Shown piece by piece: positions 25,846 through 34,870 of a stretch of DNA of 55,156 nt. Positions within the stretch are counted from its first letter, which is position 1; every line of letters starts with the position of its first letter. The notes below the pieces were generated by a model. It saw nothing but the letters and a program-made list of their open reading frames with translations. It was not told where the DNA came from and did no database searches. A program made the position numbers and the translations under genes. Source of the stretch: Acidimicrobiales bacterium (GTDB lineage Bacteria > Actinomycetota > Acidimicrobiia > Acidimicrobiales > Bog-793); assembly GCA_035294085.1 (NCBI GenBank), contig DATGLP010000028.1:1-55156 (forward strand), given 5' to 3'.

Positions 25846-26676
25846 CTACTCGCCGTGCAGCTCGGCGATCGCCGCCTCGAAGCGCTCGAGCTCCGCCTCG
25901 ACTCGCGACCTGCCGGCGGAAGGCAGCCAGCGCACCGCGCGGCGGAAGCCGGCGCGCTCGAAGACCTCGAGCACGCGTGGGTCGGCGGGGGCGGACATGA
26001 GGGTGCACTCGATCGGCCGCTCGGCCTTCGCCCAGATCTCCTCGGCGCGCTCGAGGATCCCCTCGGACGCGTAGTTCGGCAGCCACCCGTCGCCGTAGGC
26101 GAGGACGCGCTCGACGACCGTCGGACCGCGCCCCGCCACGAGGACCGGCGGGTGCGGCCGCTGCGCCGGCTTCGGCCAGGACCAGATGCGCTCGAAGGAC
26201 ACGTGCTCGCCCTGGAAGCTCGCCTCCTCCTCGGTCCAGATCGCCTTCAGCGCACCGACGCGCTCGGCGAGCACGGCACGGCGCCGGCGAGGGTCCGTGC
26301 CGTGGTTCTCCATCTCCTCCCGGTTCCAGCCGAGGCCGACGCCGAACTCGAGACGCCCGCCCGAGAGCACGTCGACGCTCGCCACCTCCTTCGCGGTGAT
26401 GATCGGGTCGCGCTCGACGAGGAGGCAGACGCCGCTCCCGAGGCGGAGCTTGCTGGTCGCTGCCGCCGCTGCCGTCAGCGCCACGAAGAGGTCGAAGGTG
26501 TGCGCGTAGCGCCGGGGCAGCTCGCCACCGGCGGGGGGCGGCGTGCGGCGGCTCGCCGGGATGTGGGTGTGCTCGGGGAAGAAGAGCGACTCGAACCCGT
26601 GCTCCTCGACGAGGCGGGCGAGCGAGCCCGGGTCGATGGCGTCGTGAGTCGGGAACATCGCCACGCCGAAGTCCAT
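25846..26676 (-). CDS. LLM-class F420-dependent oxidoreductase
   Basis: Luciferase-like TIM-barrel oxidoreductase of 276 residues that probably uses coenzyme F420. Signatures are MDFGVAMFPTHDAIDPG, GFESLFFPEHTHIP (near 30), LRLGSGVCLLVERDPIITAKEVASVDVLSGGR (the classic LLM core near 78-108), GVGLGWNREEMENHG and RPHPPVLVAGRGPTVVERV. It looks most like the TIGR03619 group. A strong Shine-Dalgarno AGGAGG precedes the ATG. It is first in a two-gene unit with the PPOX protein. Confidence 0.93.
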   Translation of the reverse strand: MDFGVAMFPTHDAIDPGSLARLVEEHGFESLFFPEHTHIPASRRTPPPAGGELPRRYAHTFDLFVALTAAAAATSKLRLGSGVCLLVERDPIITAKEVASVDVLSGGRLEFGVGLGWNREEMENHGTDPRRRRAVLAERVGALKAIWTEEEASFQGEHVSFERIWSWPKPAQRPHPPVLVAGRGPTVVERVLAYGDGWLPNYASEGILERAEEIWAKAERPIECTLMSAPADPRVLEVFERAGFRRAVRWLPSAGRSRVEAELERFEAAIAELHGE

Positions 26677-26786
26677 GGGGCCTCCTGTGCGAGCTACCGC
26701 GCCGGACGCGCGCGGCCGAGGCTAGCGACTGCGCCCTGGGTCTGGTCGCTCGGCGCACAATCCACTGCGATCACGTGCCGTGCAGC

Positions 26787-26792
26787 TACACT
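26787..26792 (+). promoter_or_regulatory. Candidate -10 box TACACT before the zinc-ribbon membrane gene
   Basis: TACACT lies 29 bases before the TTG start in the divergent interval with the LLM gene. The short predicted leader contains GAGGGG. Confidence 0.35.
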
Positions 26793-26821
26793 CCACCAGG
26801 CTCTACGCCAGAGGGGATGCA

Positions 26822-27478
26822 TTGTTCTGCTCGCAGTGCGGTGCCGAGCTGCCGATCGCGGCCCGTTTCTGCCCGGGCTGCGGCGCTGCAGCGCCGACGA
26901 CCGGCGAGGGCAGGGACGCCGCTGCGGCCAGCGGCGGCACCGGTGCGCTCCGCTTCGACCTGCGACGGTGGACGCTCGGGGACCTGGTCGTCGCGGCCGC
27001 GACGCTCGTCGCCTTCCTCGCCCTCTTCCTGCCGTGGTACAGCTGGTTCGACAGCTTCTCGTCCACCTCCTACAGCGAGAGCGTCCTGAGCGGCCACGCC
27101 TGGACCTACCTCGTGCTCCTCGTCGACCTCGCCCTCCTCGCCTACCTCGCCGGGCGTGCCCTGTCCGTGCGGGTCCGGCTCCCCCTCCCCCACCACCAGG
27201 CGGTCGCCCTCGCCACGGGCTTCAACGCCCTGCTCCTGCTGATCGCCTTCGTCGCCGTCCCCGGGGCAACGTCGTGGTCCTTCGGCGCCTACCTCGGCCT
27301 CCTCGCCGGCCTCGCGGCGCTCGCCGGCAACGCGAGGGCTCTCCGCCGGGCACCGGGCGCGCTGCGACCGGCCGCGCGTGCCGCCACGGCGACCGGCCAC
27401 TGCCCGGCCTGCCACGCGCCGCGTGGCTCCGGCGACGTCTGCGCGTCGTGCGGCGCACCGCTCGACGCGCCCGGCTGA
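26822..27478 (+). CDS. Zinc-ribbon membrane protein
   Basis: Unrecognised protein of 218 residues with zinc ribbons at both ends. The first is FCSQCGAELPIAARFCPGCG (residues 2-21) and the second is HCPACHAPRGSGDVCASCG near 195. Between them lie four hydrophobic helices (such as LGDLVVAAATLVAFLALFL, YLVLLVDLALLAYLAG and GFNALLLLIAFVAV). The TTG start with GAGGGG upstream gives the typical beginning of such proteins; an earlier in-frame GTG at 26780 is less likely. The same ribbon-helices-ribbon layout occurs in two larger proteins encoded at 31.7-34.9 kb. Confidence 0.78.
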   Translation: MFCSQCGAELPIAARFCPGCGAAAPTTGEGRDAAAASGGTGALRFDLRRWTLGDLVVAAATLVAFLALFLPWYSWFDSFSSTSYSESVLSGHAWTYLVLLVDLALLAYLAGRALSVRVRLPLPHHQAVALATGFNALLLLIAFVAVPGATSWSFGAYLGLLAGLAALAGNARALRRAPGALRPAARAATATGHCPACHAPRGSGDVCASCGAPLDAPG

Positions 27479-27508
27479 GGCGCTGCCCCCCTCCCGCTCC
27501 GGTCCCTC

Positions 27509-29872
27509 TCAGCCCCCGGGCGGCGCTCCTCCCGCCTCGAGGCCGGCCGGAGCGCGCGCCGTCGCCTGGCGGCGGAGGACGTCGCCTGCCACCTCGAAGA
27601 GCAGCACGAGGAAGAGGACCGGGAGGGCGAAGCGGAACAGGGCGTCCTGCGTGATGGCCTCCGGCTCGAACAGCGACTCGGCGGCGCGGCCCGTGGCGGT
27701 GACCTTCTCCGCCGAGTAGAAGAGGACGTTGCCGGCGAGCAGGATGGCGTAGCCGTAGACGGCGAGCAGGCGCGTCGCCCGTGGCAGGTGCGCCGTGGAC
27801 CGGTTCGTGAGCGACTCCCCGGACATCGCGACGTCCCAGGTCACCGCGACGAGGAGCACGATCGCGGCCCAGATGCTGATGCGGCTCGCGGACAGCGCGC
27901 GCCCGTAGAGCCAGTACATGCACCGGAGGGCGGCCACGGCGGCCTCGAGCGCCACGACGCCCGCGACGAGGCGGCGCCCGCGCGCGCCGGCGCCCCACCC
28001 CGCGGCTCTCGCCACGGCGAGGACCCCGAGGCCGAGGACCCCGCAGCCGAACACGGTCCCGGCGACGTCGAGGGAGGGGAGGTGGACGTGCGCCCCGAAC
28101 AGGTAGTGGCCGATGTCCGTCGCGAACACCGCCGCGTCGAAGAGCGCGACGAGGACGAGGAGGAGCGCCCCCCCGACGAGCTGGGGCGCCGCACGCCGTC
28201 GGCGCAGCGCCACGAGCGCGACGGCGGCGGCGGCGAGGGCGGCGGTGAGGCCCGTGTCGAGCGCGAGCTGCTTGTCCTGCGACGCCTGGCTCGAGGCTGT
28301 CTCGGCGGGCGGGGGCAGCGCGGCCGGACGCTCGCCGAAGCCTCGGAAGGAGTGGACGACGGCCAGGAACAACGGACGCGCGCCGGCGAGGGTGAAGCCG
28401 CCGTGCACCTGCGCCTCGATCACGTAGGTACCCGGCGTCGGCCGGTCGAAGGGCTCGACCCACAGGACGCCGCGCAGCGCGGCCGCCGTGAAGTCGGCCA
28501 CCTCGAGGTGCCCGACGACGCGCGCCGGCCCCGCGTCGAGCTTCAGCGTGCGCGCGATGAGCGGGAGGTCGGCGGGCACCGGGACCTCGAGCGCGAGGAC
28601 GCGCTCGAAGCCGCCCCTTCCGTCGTAGTTGGAGACGACGACCGCCGCGTCCCCGAGCCGCCGCACCGCCCACCCGCGAGGAACCTGGAAGCTGAACGCG
28701 GTCGAGCCCACGCCGGCGCGGACGACGACGACGTCGGCTCCCGCTGCGAAGGTGCCGGACGGGGTCGTCAGGCTCGGCGCCGCGACGTGCGACAGCCCGC
28801 CGCCGAGCCAGAGGGCGAACGGGGGCACGAGCACGGCCGAGACGGCCGAGACGGCCACGAGCGTCGCGAACGAGAGCTCTCTCGGCCGCGCCCGAGCCCG
28901 GAGGAGCACCCCGATCACCGCCGTCCCGGCGAGCACCACCCCGAGGAGCACGGTGCCGCGCAGCGCGTGGAGGGCGAGCTCGGGCCAGCGCGGACCGCCG
29001 GCCGCCATCTCGAAGCCGCCGAGCACGCTCGTCGCCGCGGCCGTCGCGGCCGCCAGGAGCCACAGGCGCCACGTCGAGGAGCCTGCCACCGACACGAGCC
29101 GGCGACCGACGAGCTCGCCCCACTCGCCGAAGTCGACGGCGGCTACCTGGAGGATCGGGTACATCAAGAAGACGAGGAAGCCGAGGATGAGCGAGATCAC
29201 CGGCCCGAAGAGGTTGAGCCCACCGATCGTCGGCGAGGCGACGCGCTGCGAGAAGAAGTACCCGGCCGTGAGGAGGCTGAAGGCGGCGAGGAGCCCGAGG
29301 CGCGCCCGGCGGGCACCCGGGGCGCGCCCGGCGCGCGCCTCGAGCGCCTGGACGGCGAGGGCGAGGGCGAGGATGACGGCGAGCAGCCCCCGCGCCACCC
29401 AGGGTGCCCAGCGCGGCAGGGTCGCCATGAGGTCGAGGCCGCCGATGAGCTGGCCGAACGAACCCGTGTAGAGGCCGACGAGGAAGAGGAGGAGGAGCAT
29501 CGTCGGCACGGCGACGCGTGCGCTCGCGGTGGCGACCGCCGTGAAGACGTAGCCGAAGCCGATCGAGACGAGCGCGAGCACGGCGACGAAGACCGGCGTC
29601 GCCATCATCGTCGGGGCGCCGTTCGACGTGCCGAGCGGGACGCCCGCACCCCCGACGTCGCGCAGGACGACGAAGGCGCAGGTCGCGAGCACGGCCGCGA
29701 GGGCCCCGGCGCTCGCGACGCGAAGCGGCCGGTCCATCGTGCGCACCGACAGTCGGCGGTCGGCGAACAGGCGCCGCAGCGACACGGCGGCGTGCTCCTC
29801 GAGCGCCTCGGCCTCCTCGACGAGCTCGGCACCCTCCTCGCGCAGCTGCGCGGCGACCCGTTCCCGCTCCAC
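27509..29872 (-). CDS. Large multi-pass membrane protein with an exported domain, function unknown
   Basis: Unrecognised 787-residue protein. A short N-terminal coiled-coil (about 5-40: EEGAELVEEAEALEEHAA) precedes about eight membrane helices up to residue 360. A non-membrane domain follows (about 385-550) with VPRGWAVRRLGDAAVVVSN, reminiscent of the GW-containing PsbP/LpqN-like exported domains. About six further helices follow to the C-terminus. The GTG start is four bases after the stop of the ion-channel gene, so the pair is probably one transcript. No enzyme motif is visible. It could be a scaffold or transporter. Confidence 0.8.
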   Translation of the reverse strand: MERERVAAQLREEGAELVEEAEALEEHAAVSLRRLFADRRLSVRTMDRPLRVASAGALAAVLATCAFVVLRDVGGAGVPLGTSNGAPTMMATPVFVAVLALVSIGFGYVFTAVATASARVAVPTMLLLLFLVGLYTGSFGQLIGGLDLMATLPRWAPWVARGLLAVILALALAVQALEARAGRAPGARRARLGLLAAFSLLTAGYFFSQRVASPTIGGLNLFGPVISLILGFLVFLMYPILQVAAVDFGEWGELVGRRLVSVAGSSTWRLWLLAAATAAATSVLGGFEMAAGGPRWPELALHALRGTVLLGVVLAGTAVIGVLLRARARPRELSFATLVAVSAVSAVLVPPFALWLGGGLSHVAAPSLTTPSGTFAAGADVVVVRAGVGSTAFSFQVPRGWAVRRLGDAAVVVSNYDGRGGFERVLALEVPVPADLPLIARTLKLDAGPARVVGHLEVADFTAAALRGVLWVEPFDRPTPGTYVIEAQVHGGFTLAGARPLFLAVVHSFRGFGERPAALPPPAETASSQASQDKQLALDTGLTAALAAAAVALVALRRRRAAPQLVGGALLLVLVALFDAAVFATDIGHYLFGAHVHLPSLDVAGTVFGCGVLGLGVLAVARAAGWGAGARGRRLVAGVVALEAAVAALRCMYWLYGRALSASRISIWAAIVLLVAVTWDVAMSGESLTNRSTAHLPRATRLLAVYGYAILLAGNVLFYSAEKVTATGRAAESLFEPEAITQDALFRFALPVLFLVLLFEVAGDVLRRQATARAPAGLEAGGAPPGG

Positions 29873-29876
29873 GCGC

Positions 29877-30824
29877 CTACCACTCCTCTCGCGCGCCGGT
29901 CCCCCCGGCGACCTGCTCGCCGCTGCGCGCCGACGCCTCGCCTGTCACCGTCGTCTCGGGCTCGGCCACGGCGGAGCGCAGCCCGGCCCCCTCCCCCCCG
30001 AGGCGGGCGAGCCGGTCGCGCAGCTCGCCCACCAGGCTCGCCAGGGCCGCGACCTCGGCGCGAAGCTCCGCCTCGGGGCCGGTTCGCTCCTCGGCTCGCA
30101 CGAGCCAGGCGGCGAGGCTCGCCGTGACCGTGCCGAGCAGGCCGACCCCCGCCACCATGAGCAGGGTCGCCGCCGCCCGTCCGGCGGGAGTCACCGGGAA
30201 CAGGTCGCCGTAGCCGACGCTCGTCACCGTGGCGATGGCCCACCACAGCGCGTCCCCGAAGGACGTGATGGTGGCGTGCGGCGCTCCCCGCTCCAAGTCG
30301 AGCTCGACGAGCGAGCCGACGAGGACGAGGCCAGCGGTGACGAGCCCGGCCCAGGCGGCGGTCCTCGCGGCGAGCCGGTGGCGCGACCGCCCGCTCGCCG
30401 AGGCGACGCTCGCGCCCGTCCGCACGAGGCGATCGAGGCGCAGCGCCCGCGCCGTGCGCACGATCCGCAGCGGGCGCAGGATCGGGACGGCGACGAGCAG
30501 GAGGTCAGGGACGTGCGTGCGCACGAAGTGCCACCGGTCGGGCGCCAGCGCGAGGAGCAGGCCGTACTCGAGCGCGAAGCAGGCCCAGACGACGTAGTCG
30601 CCGACGTCGAACCAGCTGCGCACCGACGGCGCGAGGTGCGGTTCGACCACCGGGACGACGAGGAGGGGGACGAGCGCGAGGGACAGCACGAGCATCGGGA
30701 GGTCGAGCGATCGCTCCACGCGCTCGTAGAGGTACGCGCGCGCCGCGACCTCACCCGGCGTGCTCACGGGCGAGCCCGACGGTCGTTCGAACGCCGCGCC
30801 CCGCTGCACCGCCACGGACCTCAC
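29877..30824 (-). CDS. Voltage-gated-like potassium channel
   Basis: Six-helix channel of 315 residues. Helices S1-S3 fill about 40-115. S4 is the Arg-repeat segment LRPLRIVRTARALRLDRLVR near 118-137. S5 is near 150-175, the pore loop reads WWAIATVTSVGYGDLFPVT (selectivity filter SVGYGD) near 190-208, and S6 follows. After S6 a cytoplasmic coiled-coil (EAELRAEVAALASLVGELRDRL) ends the folded part. The GTG at 30824 was kept, but an internal GTG near 30766 is possible. The gene sits between an exported-domain gene and the 787-residue membrane protein. Confidence 0.92.
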   Translation of the reverse strand: MRSVAVQRGAAFERPSGSPVSTPGEVAARAYLYERVERSLDLPMLVLSLALVPLLVVPVVEPHLAPSVRSWFDVGDYVVWACFALEYGLLLALAPDRWHFVRTHVPDLLLVAVPILRPLRIVRTARALRLDRLVRTGASVASASGRSRHRLAARTAAWAGLVTAGLVLVGSLVELDLERGAPHATITSFGDALWWAIATVTSVGYGDLFPVTPAGRAAATLLMVAGVGLLGTVTASLAAWLVRAEERTGPEAELRAEVAALASLVGELRDRLARLGGEGAGLRSAVAEPETTVTGEASARSGEQVAGGTGAREEW

Positions 30825-30865
30825 GCCTCAGCGCGCGCGCGTCTCCTGGACGTGGCGTCCGGACG

Positions 30866-31663
30866 TCACGCCGGCTGGAGGAGTGAGTTCACCATCTGCA
30901 GGACCGAGGAGGAAACGCTCTTGAAGTCGCTCGCCGAGTCGGAGAAGGCGACGACGAAGGCGTTCGCCCCCGTCTGGGCGTCGAGGAGATCGAAGAACTC
31001 CCCGGCCACCGGCTGGGTCCCCTGGTTGGTGGACAGCGTGCCGGTAAATCCCTGGGCGATGGCCGCCTGGAAGTTGACGTTCCCGCCCAGGTGCTGGACG
31101 CCGGTCGACCCGGTGATCGTCACGTTGGTGATCGCGCTGAGCGACTGGAGCTCCGCATCGAGGGCGGCGCCCGGGTCCGAGGCGCTCGACTGGTCCAGGT
31201 TGACGAGGCACGCAGCCTGCGGGCTCGCGTAGGTGAGGACGAGCGGCGGTCCCTGGTTCGCCACCGACCACCCGCTGGCGAGCACGAGCGCCACGCCGTT
31301 GCCGAGCGGGATCGCTCCCGACGAGCCACCCGGCGCCGGCGAGGTGGACGGCGGTGCGGTCGTCGGCGGCGCAGTGGTCGGCGGCGCGCTGGGCGGCGGC
31401 GCAGTGGTCGGCGGCGCGCTGGGTGGGGGCGCGCTGGGTGGGGGCGAGGTGGCCTGCGTCGTCGGCAGGTTGGCCACGGGTGCCGCGTTCGTCGGCCCGC
31501 CGCGCAGGAAGCCCAGGTAGACGACGAGCCCGGCGAGGACCACGATCACCGCGGTCACGATCGCGAGGGTCCGCGGGGAGAGCTTCGCGCCCTCGTGCCG
31601 CGGCGGCGGGGGCGTGGCCGCGGGGTTCGCGTCGACCGGGGGAGGCGTCGAGGTGGTGGTCAT
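30866..31663 (-). CDS. Membrane-anchored exported protein with Pro/Thr linker
   Basis: Unrecognised 265-residue protein in four parts: a cytoplasmic Pro-rich N-terminus (1-30), one membrane helix (about 32-53: LAIVTAVIVVLAGLVVYLGF), a low-complexity linker of PPTTAPP/PPSAPP units (about 65-112), and a C-terminal domain (about 115-265) beginning GNGVALVLASGWSVANQG. The topology is N-in, C-out, placing the last domain outside the cell behind a stretchable linker. The GW motif and length resemble LpqN/PsbP-like domains, but I cannot confirm that. It pairs with the zinc-ribbon gene upstream. Confidence 0.8.
   Translation of the reverse strand: MTTTSTPPPVDANPAATPPPPRHEGAKLSPRTLAIVTAVIVVLAGLVVYLGFLRGGPTNAAPVANLPTTQATSPPPSAPPPSAPPTTAPPPSAPPTTAPPTTAPPSTSPAPGGSSGAIPLGNGVALVLASGWSVANQGPPLVLTYASPQAACLVNLDQSSASDPGAALDAELQSLSAITNVTITGSTGVQHLGGNVNFQAAIAQGFTGTLSTNQGTQPVAGEFFDLLDAQTGANAFVVAFSDSASDFKSVSSSVLQMVNSLLQPA
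31371..31445 (-). repeat. 30-bp tandem repeats in the Pro/Thr linker
   Basis: Units at 31371-31400 and 31401-31430 match at 28 of 30 positions, and a 15-bp partial unit follows at 31431-31445. They encode the SAPPTTAP-type linker, a likely slippage hotspot that would change linker length in ten- or five-residue steps without breaking the frame. Confidence 0.85.
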
Positions 31664-31690
31664 GGTCCCGACCTTTCGTCGTGTCGTGGG

Positions 31691-32839
31691 CTAGCGGTCT
31701 TCGGCCAGGGCCGGCGCGGCCGACCAGCGGAGGGCACCCTTGGGCAGCGTGGCCACGGACACCCCGCAGGCCACGCAGAAGGCCGCCCCGTCGAGCAGGG
31801 GCATCCCGCAGTTCTCGCAGACGTCCCCGGCGGCGGAGCGCACGAGGGTGCCCCGTCCCTGGCGCACCGCGTCGATCGCCTCGTCGACGAGCGCACCGTG
31901 GACGGCGTCGCGCACGGCGACGAGGCCAGCGGCCGCGAGGACTGCGGTGAGGAGGAAGCTGAGGGTCACGCCCCGCCCCCCGTAGGGCGCGAGGAGGACG
32001 ACCTCGAGGTCGAAGAGCACGATGAGCGCGAGCCCGGTGATCGAGGCCCAGAGGCGCCGGCTCGCGCCGCGCCGGCCGAGCAGGCCGAGCGCGATCAGGG
32101 CTGTGCCGGCCGCGTAGAGCACCGGCTTGGCCAGACCGAGGGTGATGGCGACCAGCGTGTCCTGGGCCGGGTTCGTCGCCGACAGGCCGATCGACTGGAA
32201 CGCGCCGTGCTGGATGGCGACGCTCTCGCCGAGCGAGAAGGCGGTCCCCACGACGGCACCGAAGTTCACCGCGTCGACCGCGTGGGCGAAGGCTGGACGG
32301 CGCAGCAGGCCGAGGGTGAGCACCCCGAGGATGGCCGCGGCGATGGCCGGGAGCGCGACGCCGAGCTCGAGGACCGTGCCGGCGGGCGGCAGGTCGTGGG
32401 AGATGCTCGTGAGCAGCGAGGGCGTGCCCCAGTGGACGGCGAGGATGCCGGTCCCGATCCCGAGGCCGAGCGCCGCCAGGAACACGGCGCCGAGCAGCGC
32501 CGGGCGCACGTCGATCCACACGTCGTGGTCGTGCTGGTAGAGCAGCACCACCGTGGGGAGGGCGATCGCCGCGCACACGAGGGCCACGGCGAGCGCCCCG
32601 AACGCCCCGGCGACGATCGTCGCCACGAGCGCGAGCGCGAGCGCGGCTCGGTAGGCGGCGTGGCGGTGGCCGGAGACGTGGGGGAAGAGCGTGCTCACGA
32701 GCGCGAGCGCGCGGACCGGCTCGGCCGGGTGCGCCGCGTAGTGCGCGGCGCGCGCCCGCGACGACCCGAGCGGCTCGCCGCAGCGGTGGCAGAAGCGGGA
32801 GGCAGGGGGGTTCGCCGTCGAGCAGCGGGGACAGGTCAT
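31691..32839 (-). CDS. Zinc-ribbon multi-pass membrane protein, copy 2
   Basis: Unrecognised 382-residue protein. The N-terminal zinc ribbon CPRCSTANPPASRFCHRCG (3-21) is followed by PVRALALVSTLFPHVSGH, about nine membrane helices, and a C-terminal ribbon CENCGMPLLDGAAFCVACG near 345-363. It shares order, size and the segment LALVSTLFPHVS (LSVVTSLFPHLS in the other copy) with the protein at 33686-34870, so they look like paralogues. The LLYQHDHDVW segment after the third helix aligns with LFQLYVHETGHYGDD of that copy. The ATG has GAGGGAG upstream. Confidence 0.78.
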   Translation of the reverse strand: MTCPRCSTANPPASRFCHRCGEPLGSSRARAAHYAAHPAEPVRALALVSTLFPHVSGHRHAAYRAALALALVATIVAGAFGALAVALVCAAIALPTVVLLYQHDHDVWIDVRPALLGAVFLAALGLGIGTGILAVHWGTPSLLTSISHDLPPAGTVLELGVALPAIAAAILGVLTLGLLRRPAFAHAVDAVNFGAVVGTAFSLGESVAIQHGAFQSIGLSATNPAQDTLVAITLGLAKPVLYAAGTALIALGLLGRRGASRRLWASITGLALIVLFDLEVVLLAPYGGRGVTLSFLLTAVLAAAGLVAVRDAVHGALVDEAIDAVRQGRGTLVRSAAGDVCENCGMPLLDGAAFCVACGVSVATLPKGALRWSAAPALAEDR

Positions 32840-32882
32840 GGGCGTATCTCCCTCGGGTGGGTGGGCATCGACGAGACCCCGG

Positions 32883-33689
32883 TCACGGCGCGCGCTCGCC
32901 GGGCCACAGCACGCTGTCGATCGATGGGTCGGCGAACAGCGCGGGGAACACGTCGGCGATGGCGGGGTGGTAGATCGAGCCGGCGAGCGCCGGCTGGCTG
33001 AAGTCGACGTACGGCCCGTCGGCGACGACGACGACGGCGAGTCCGGCGCGCACCGCGGCGAGCACGACGAGCCGGAACCGCTGCCCGTTCCCTGCGCCCG
33101 AGTTCGGGTAGTAGTCGTAGGCGGCGCCGTACCCCGCCTGGTAGCCGACGCTCGCATTCGGCACCACGTAGGCGAGCTGGGCCCCAGGCGCGATCTGGTT
33201 GGCGACGTCGGCGACGACCTGGTCGGGCGAGGTGGCCGTCTTCATCGCCGCGAACTGCAGCTCGCCGCGGTAGGTGCCAGCCGGCGTCGAGCTGTCGGGG
33301 AAGCCGGCCCCGTTCTCGTAGTCGAGCTGGAGGACGCCGCCGCTCGTCGAGACCGAGGACGCCTGCCAGTAGCGCACGGAGAAGCCCGTCCTCGGGTCGA
33401 CGAAGAGCGTGCCGCTCGTCACGGGACTGCCGACGGGCGCGTGGACACCGCAGACGAGCTGCCGACAGGTCATCGGTGGCCCGAGGCGGGTGAGCACGGC
33501 GACCACGACGAGGAGGCCGACGAAGCCGGCGAGGCCGCCGAGGAGGAGGGCGAGGAGCCGCCGGTGGCGCAGGCGGGCGGTCGCGTCCACCCGGTCGGGC
33601 GCGGCCGCCGGGAACGCGCAGGTCCCCGCGCTCGCACCGGGCACGGCGAGCCGCCAGCCGCCCGGCGTGGGCCCCGTCGTGGTGCTCAC
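32883..33689 (-). CDS. Membrane-anchored exported protein, module partner of copy 1
   Basis: Unrecognised 268-residue protein. A cytoplasmic N-terminus (1-50) is followed by one membrane helix (about 52-72: LLALLLGGLAGFVGLLVVVAV) and an exported domain (about 80-268) with CRQLVCGVHAPVG, GFSVRYWQASSV, YGAAYDYYPNSGAG and DPSIDSVLWPGE. Two Cys near the start of the exported part could form a disulphide. The GTG start overlaps the stop of the upstream zinc-ribbon gene as GTGA. It has the same topology as the 265-residue protein at 30866-31663, but the exported domains are only weakly alike by eye. Confidence 0.8.
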   Translation of the reverse strand: MSTTTGPTPGGWRLAVPGASAGTCAFPAAAPDRVDATARLRHRRLLALLLGGLAGFVGLLVVVAVLTRLGPPMTCRQLVCGVHAPVGSPVTSGTLFVDPRTGFSVRYWQASSVSTSGGVLQLDYENGAGFPDSSTPAGTYRGELQFAAMKTATSPDQVVADVANQIAPGAQLAYVVPNASVGYQAGYGAAYDYYPNSGAGNGQRFRLVVLAAVRAGLAVVVVADGPYVDFSQPALAGSIYHPAIADVFPALFADPSIDSVLWPGERAP

Positions 33690-34870
33690 GGCTCGCCCGC
33701 TCCGATGCGCGCGAGCTCGTGGCGGCGGTGCGCCTTCGCCGTGGCGTGGGTCGCGACCCCGCACTGCGGGCAGAAGGGCATCGCCGGCCGGATGTGGTGG
33801 CAGCTCGGGCAGACGACCGGTGGACCCACCGCGAAGTCGTGGTCTTCGTGCAACAGGAGGTGGTGGAGCCCGACGCGGGCAGCGACGACGAAGGTGGCGA
33901 TGGCGCCGAGGTGGACCGCGATGAGGGCGAGGTCCCCGAGCCGGGCGAGATCTGCGAACCCGAGACCGACGTCGACCGCCAGCGCGACGGCGAGGGCCAC
34001 CAACGGCGAGGTGAGCCAGCGTCCGCCGGCGCTCGAGCGGGCGCTTCGGCGGGTCCAGGCGGCAGCACCGACGATCCCGGTGGCGAGCGCGCCGACGAGC
34101 GGCACGCCGAGGCCGCGGATCGCCGCCTCGGCGAGGGTGGCGGTGACCGGCTCGTGGGCGAGGATGCCGCCGGGCAGCCGACCCGCGAGGTCGACGATCG
34201 TGGCGGCGAAGGTGAAGCCGAGGGCGCCCGACGCCGCGATGACGAAGCCGTCCAGGGACTCGGGGTGGCGCGAGCGGCGAGGCACCATCACGGCGAGCGG
34301 GGCGAGCATGAGGAGCTGACCGACGATCGGCACGACGGTTGCCGCCAGGAGCGACTCGGTGCTCGTGAGCGACGCCGACAGGGCGGGCAGCAGCGCTCGC
34401 GCCACGTACGGCCCGCCGAGCTCGGCCCAGGCGACCCCGAGGCCGCCGCCGAGGCCGAGCGTGACGAGCGAGGCGACGAGTGCGTCGTCGCCGTAGTGGC
34501 CGGTCTCGTGGACGTAGAGCTGGAACAGGAGCGGGATGCCGAGCGCGCTCACCGCGACGAGCGGCACCTCGAGACCGGCGACGGCGAGGACGAGGAGGAG
34601 GAGGCCGATGGTGCCGACGGCGATGCGGAACGGCGCGAGCGAGCGCCGGCTGAGGTGGGGGAAGAGCGAGGTGACGACCGACAGCCGCAGGATCGGCTCG
34701 TCGGGGGCCGCCGCGTACGCATGGGCGCGGCGAGCCTGCGCCTGGGCGCCACCGGGGTGCGTGAGGTGTGCGCCGCACCTGCCGCAGAAGTGGCCGGCAG
34801 GCACGACCGTCCCGCAGTGCGGGCAGACGACCGTCGGCAGCTCGGGCAGGGACGGGATCGCGTCGCTCAT
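33686..34870 (-). CDS. Zinc-ribbon multi-pass membrane protein, copy 1 (HETGH motif)
   Basis: Unrecognised 394-residue protein with zinc ribbons at both ends (VCPHCGTVVPAGHFCGRCG at 15-33; VCPSCHHIRPAMPFCPQCG near 360-378) and about nine membrane helices. After the third helix the sequence reads QLYVHETGHYGDDAL, which contains an HExxH string. The placement recalls the conserved loop of PrsW-type membrane proteins, yet the usual Glu-Glu-Lys motif is not seen, so I do not call it a protease. The ATG overlaps the sedolisin stop (ATGA), so the two are translationally coupled. Confidence 0.78.
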   Translation of the reverse strand: MSDAIPSLPELPTVVCPHCGTVVPAGHFCGRCGAHLTHPGGAQAQARRAHAYAAAPDEPILRLSVVTSLFPHLSRRSLAPFRIAVGTIGLLLLVLAVAGLEVPLVAVSALGIPLLFQLYVHETGHYGDDALVASLVTLGLGGGLGVAWAELGGPYVARALLPALSASLTSTESLLAATVVPIVGQLLMLAPLAVMVPRRSRHPESLDGFVIAASGALGFTFAATIVDLAGRLPGGILAHEPVTATLAEAAIRGLGVPLVGALATGIVGAAAWTRRSARSSAGGRWLTSPLVALAVALAVDVGLGFADLARLGDLALIAVHLGAIATFVVAARVGLHHLLLHEDHDFAVGPPVVCPSCHHIRPAMPFCPQCGVATHATAKAHRRHELARIGAGEP

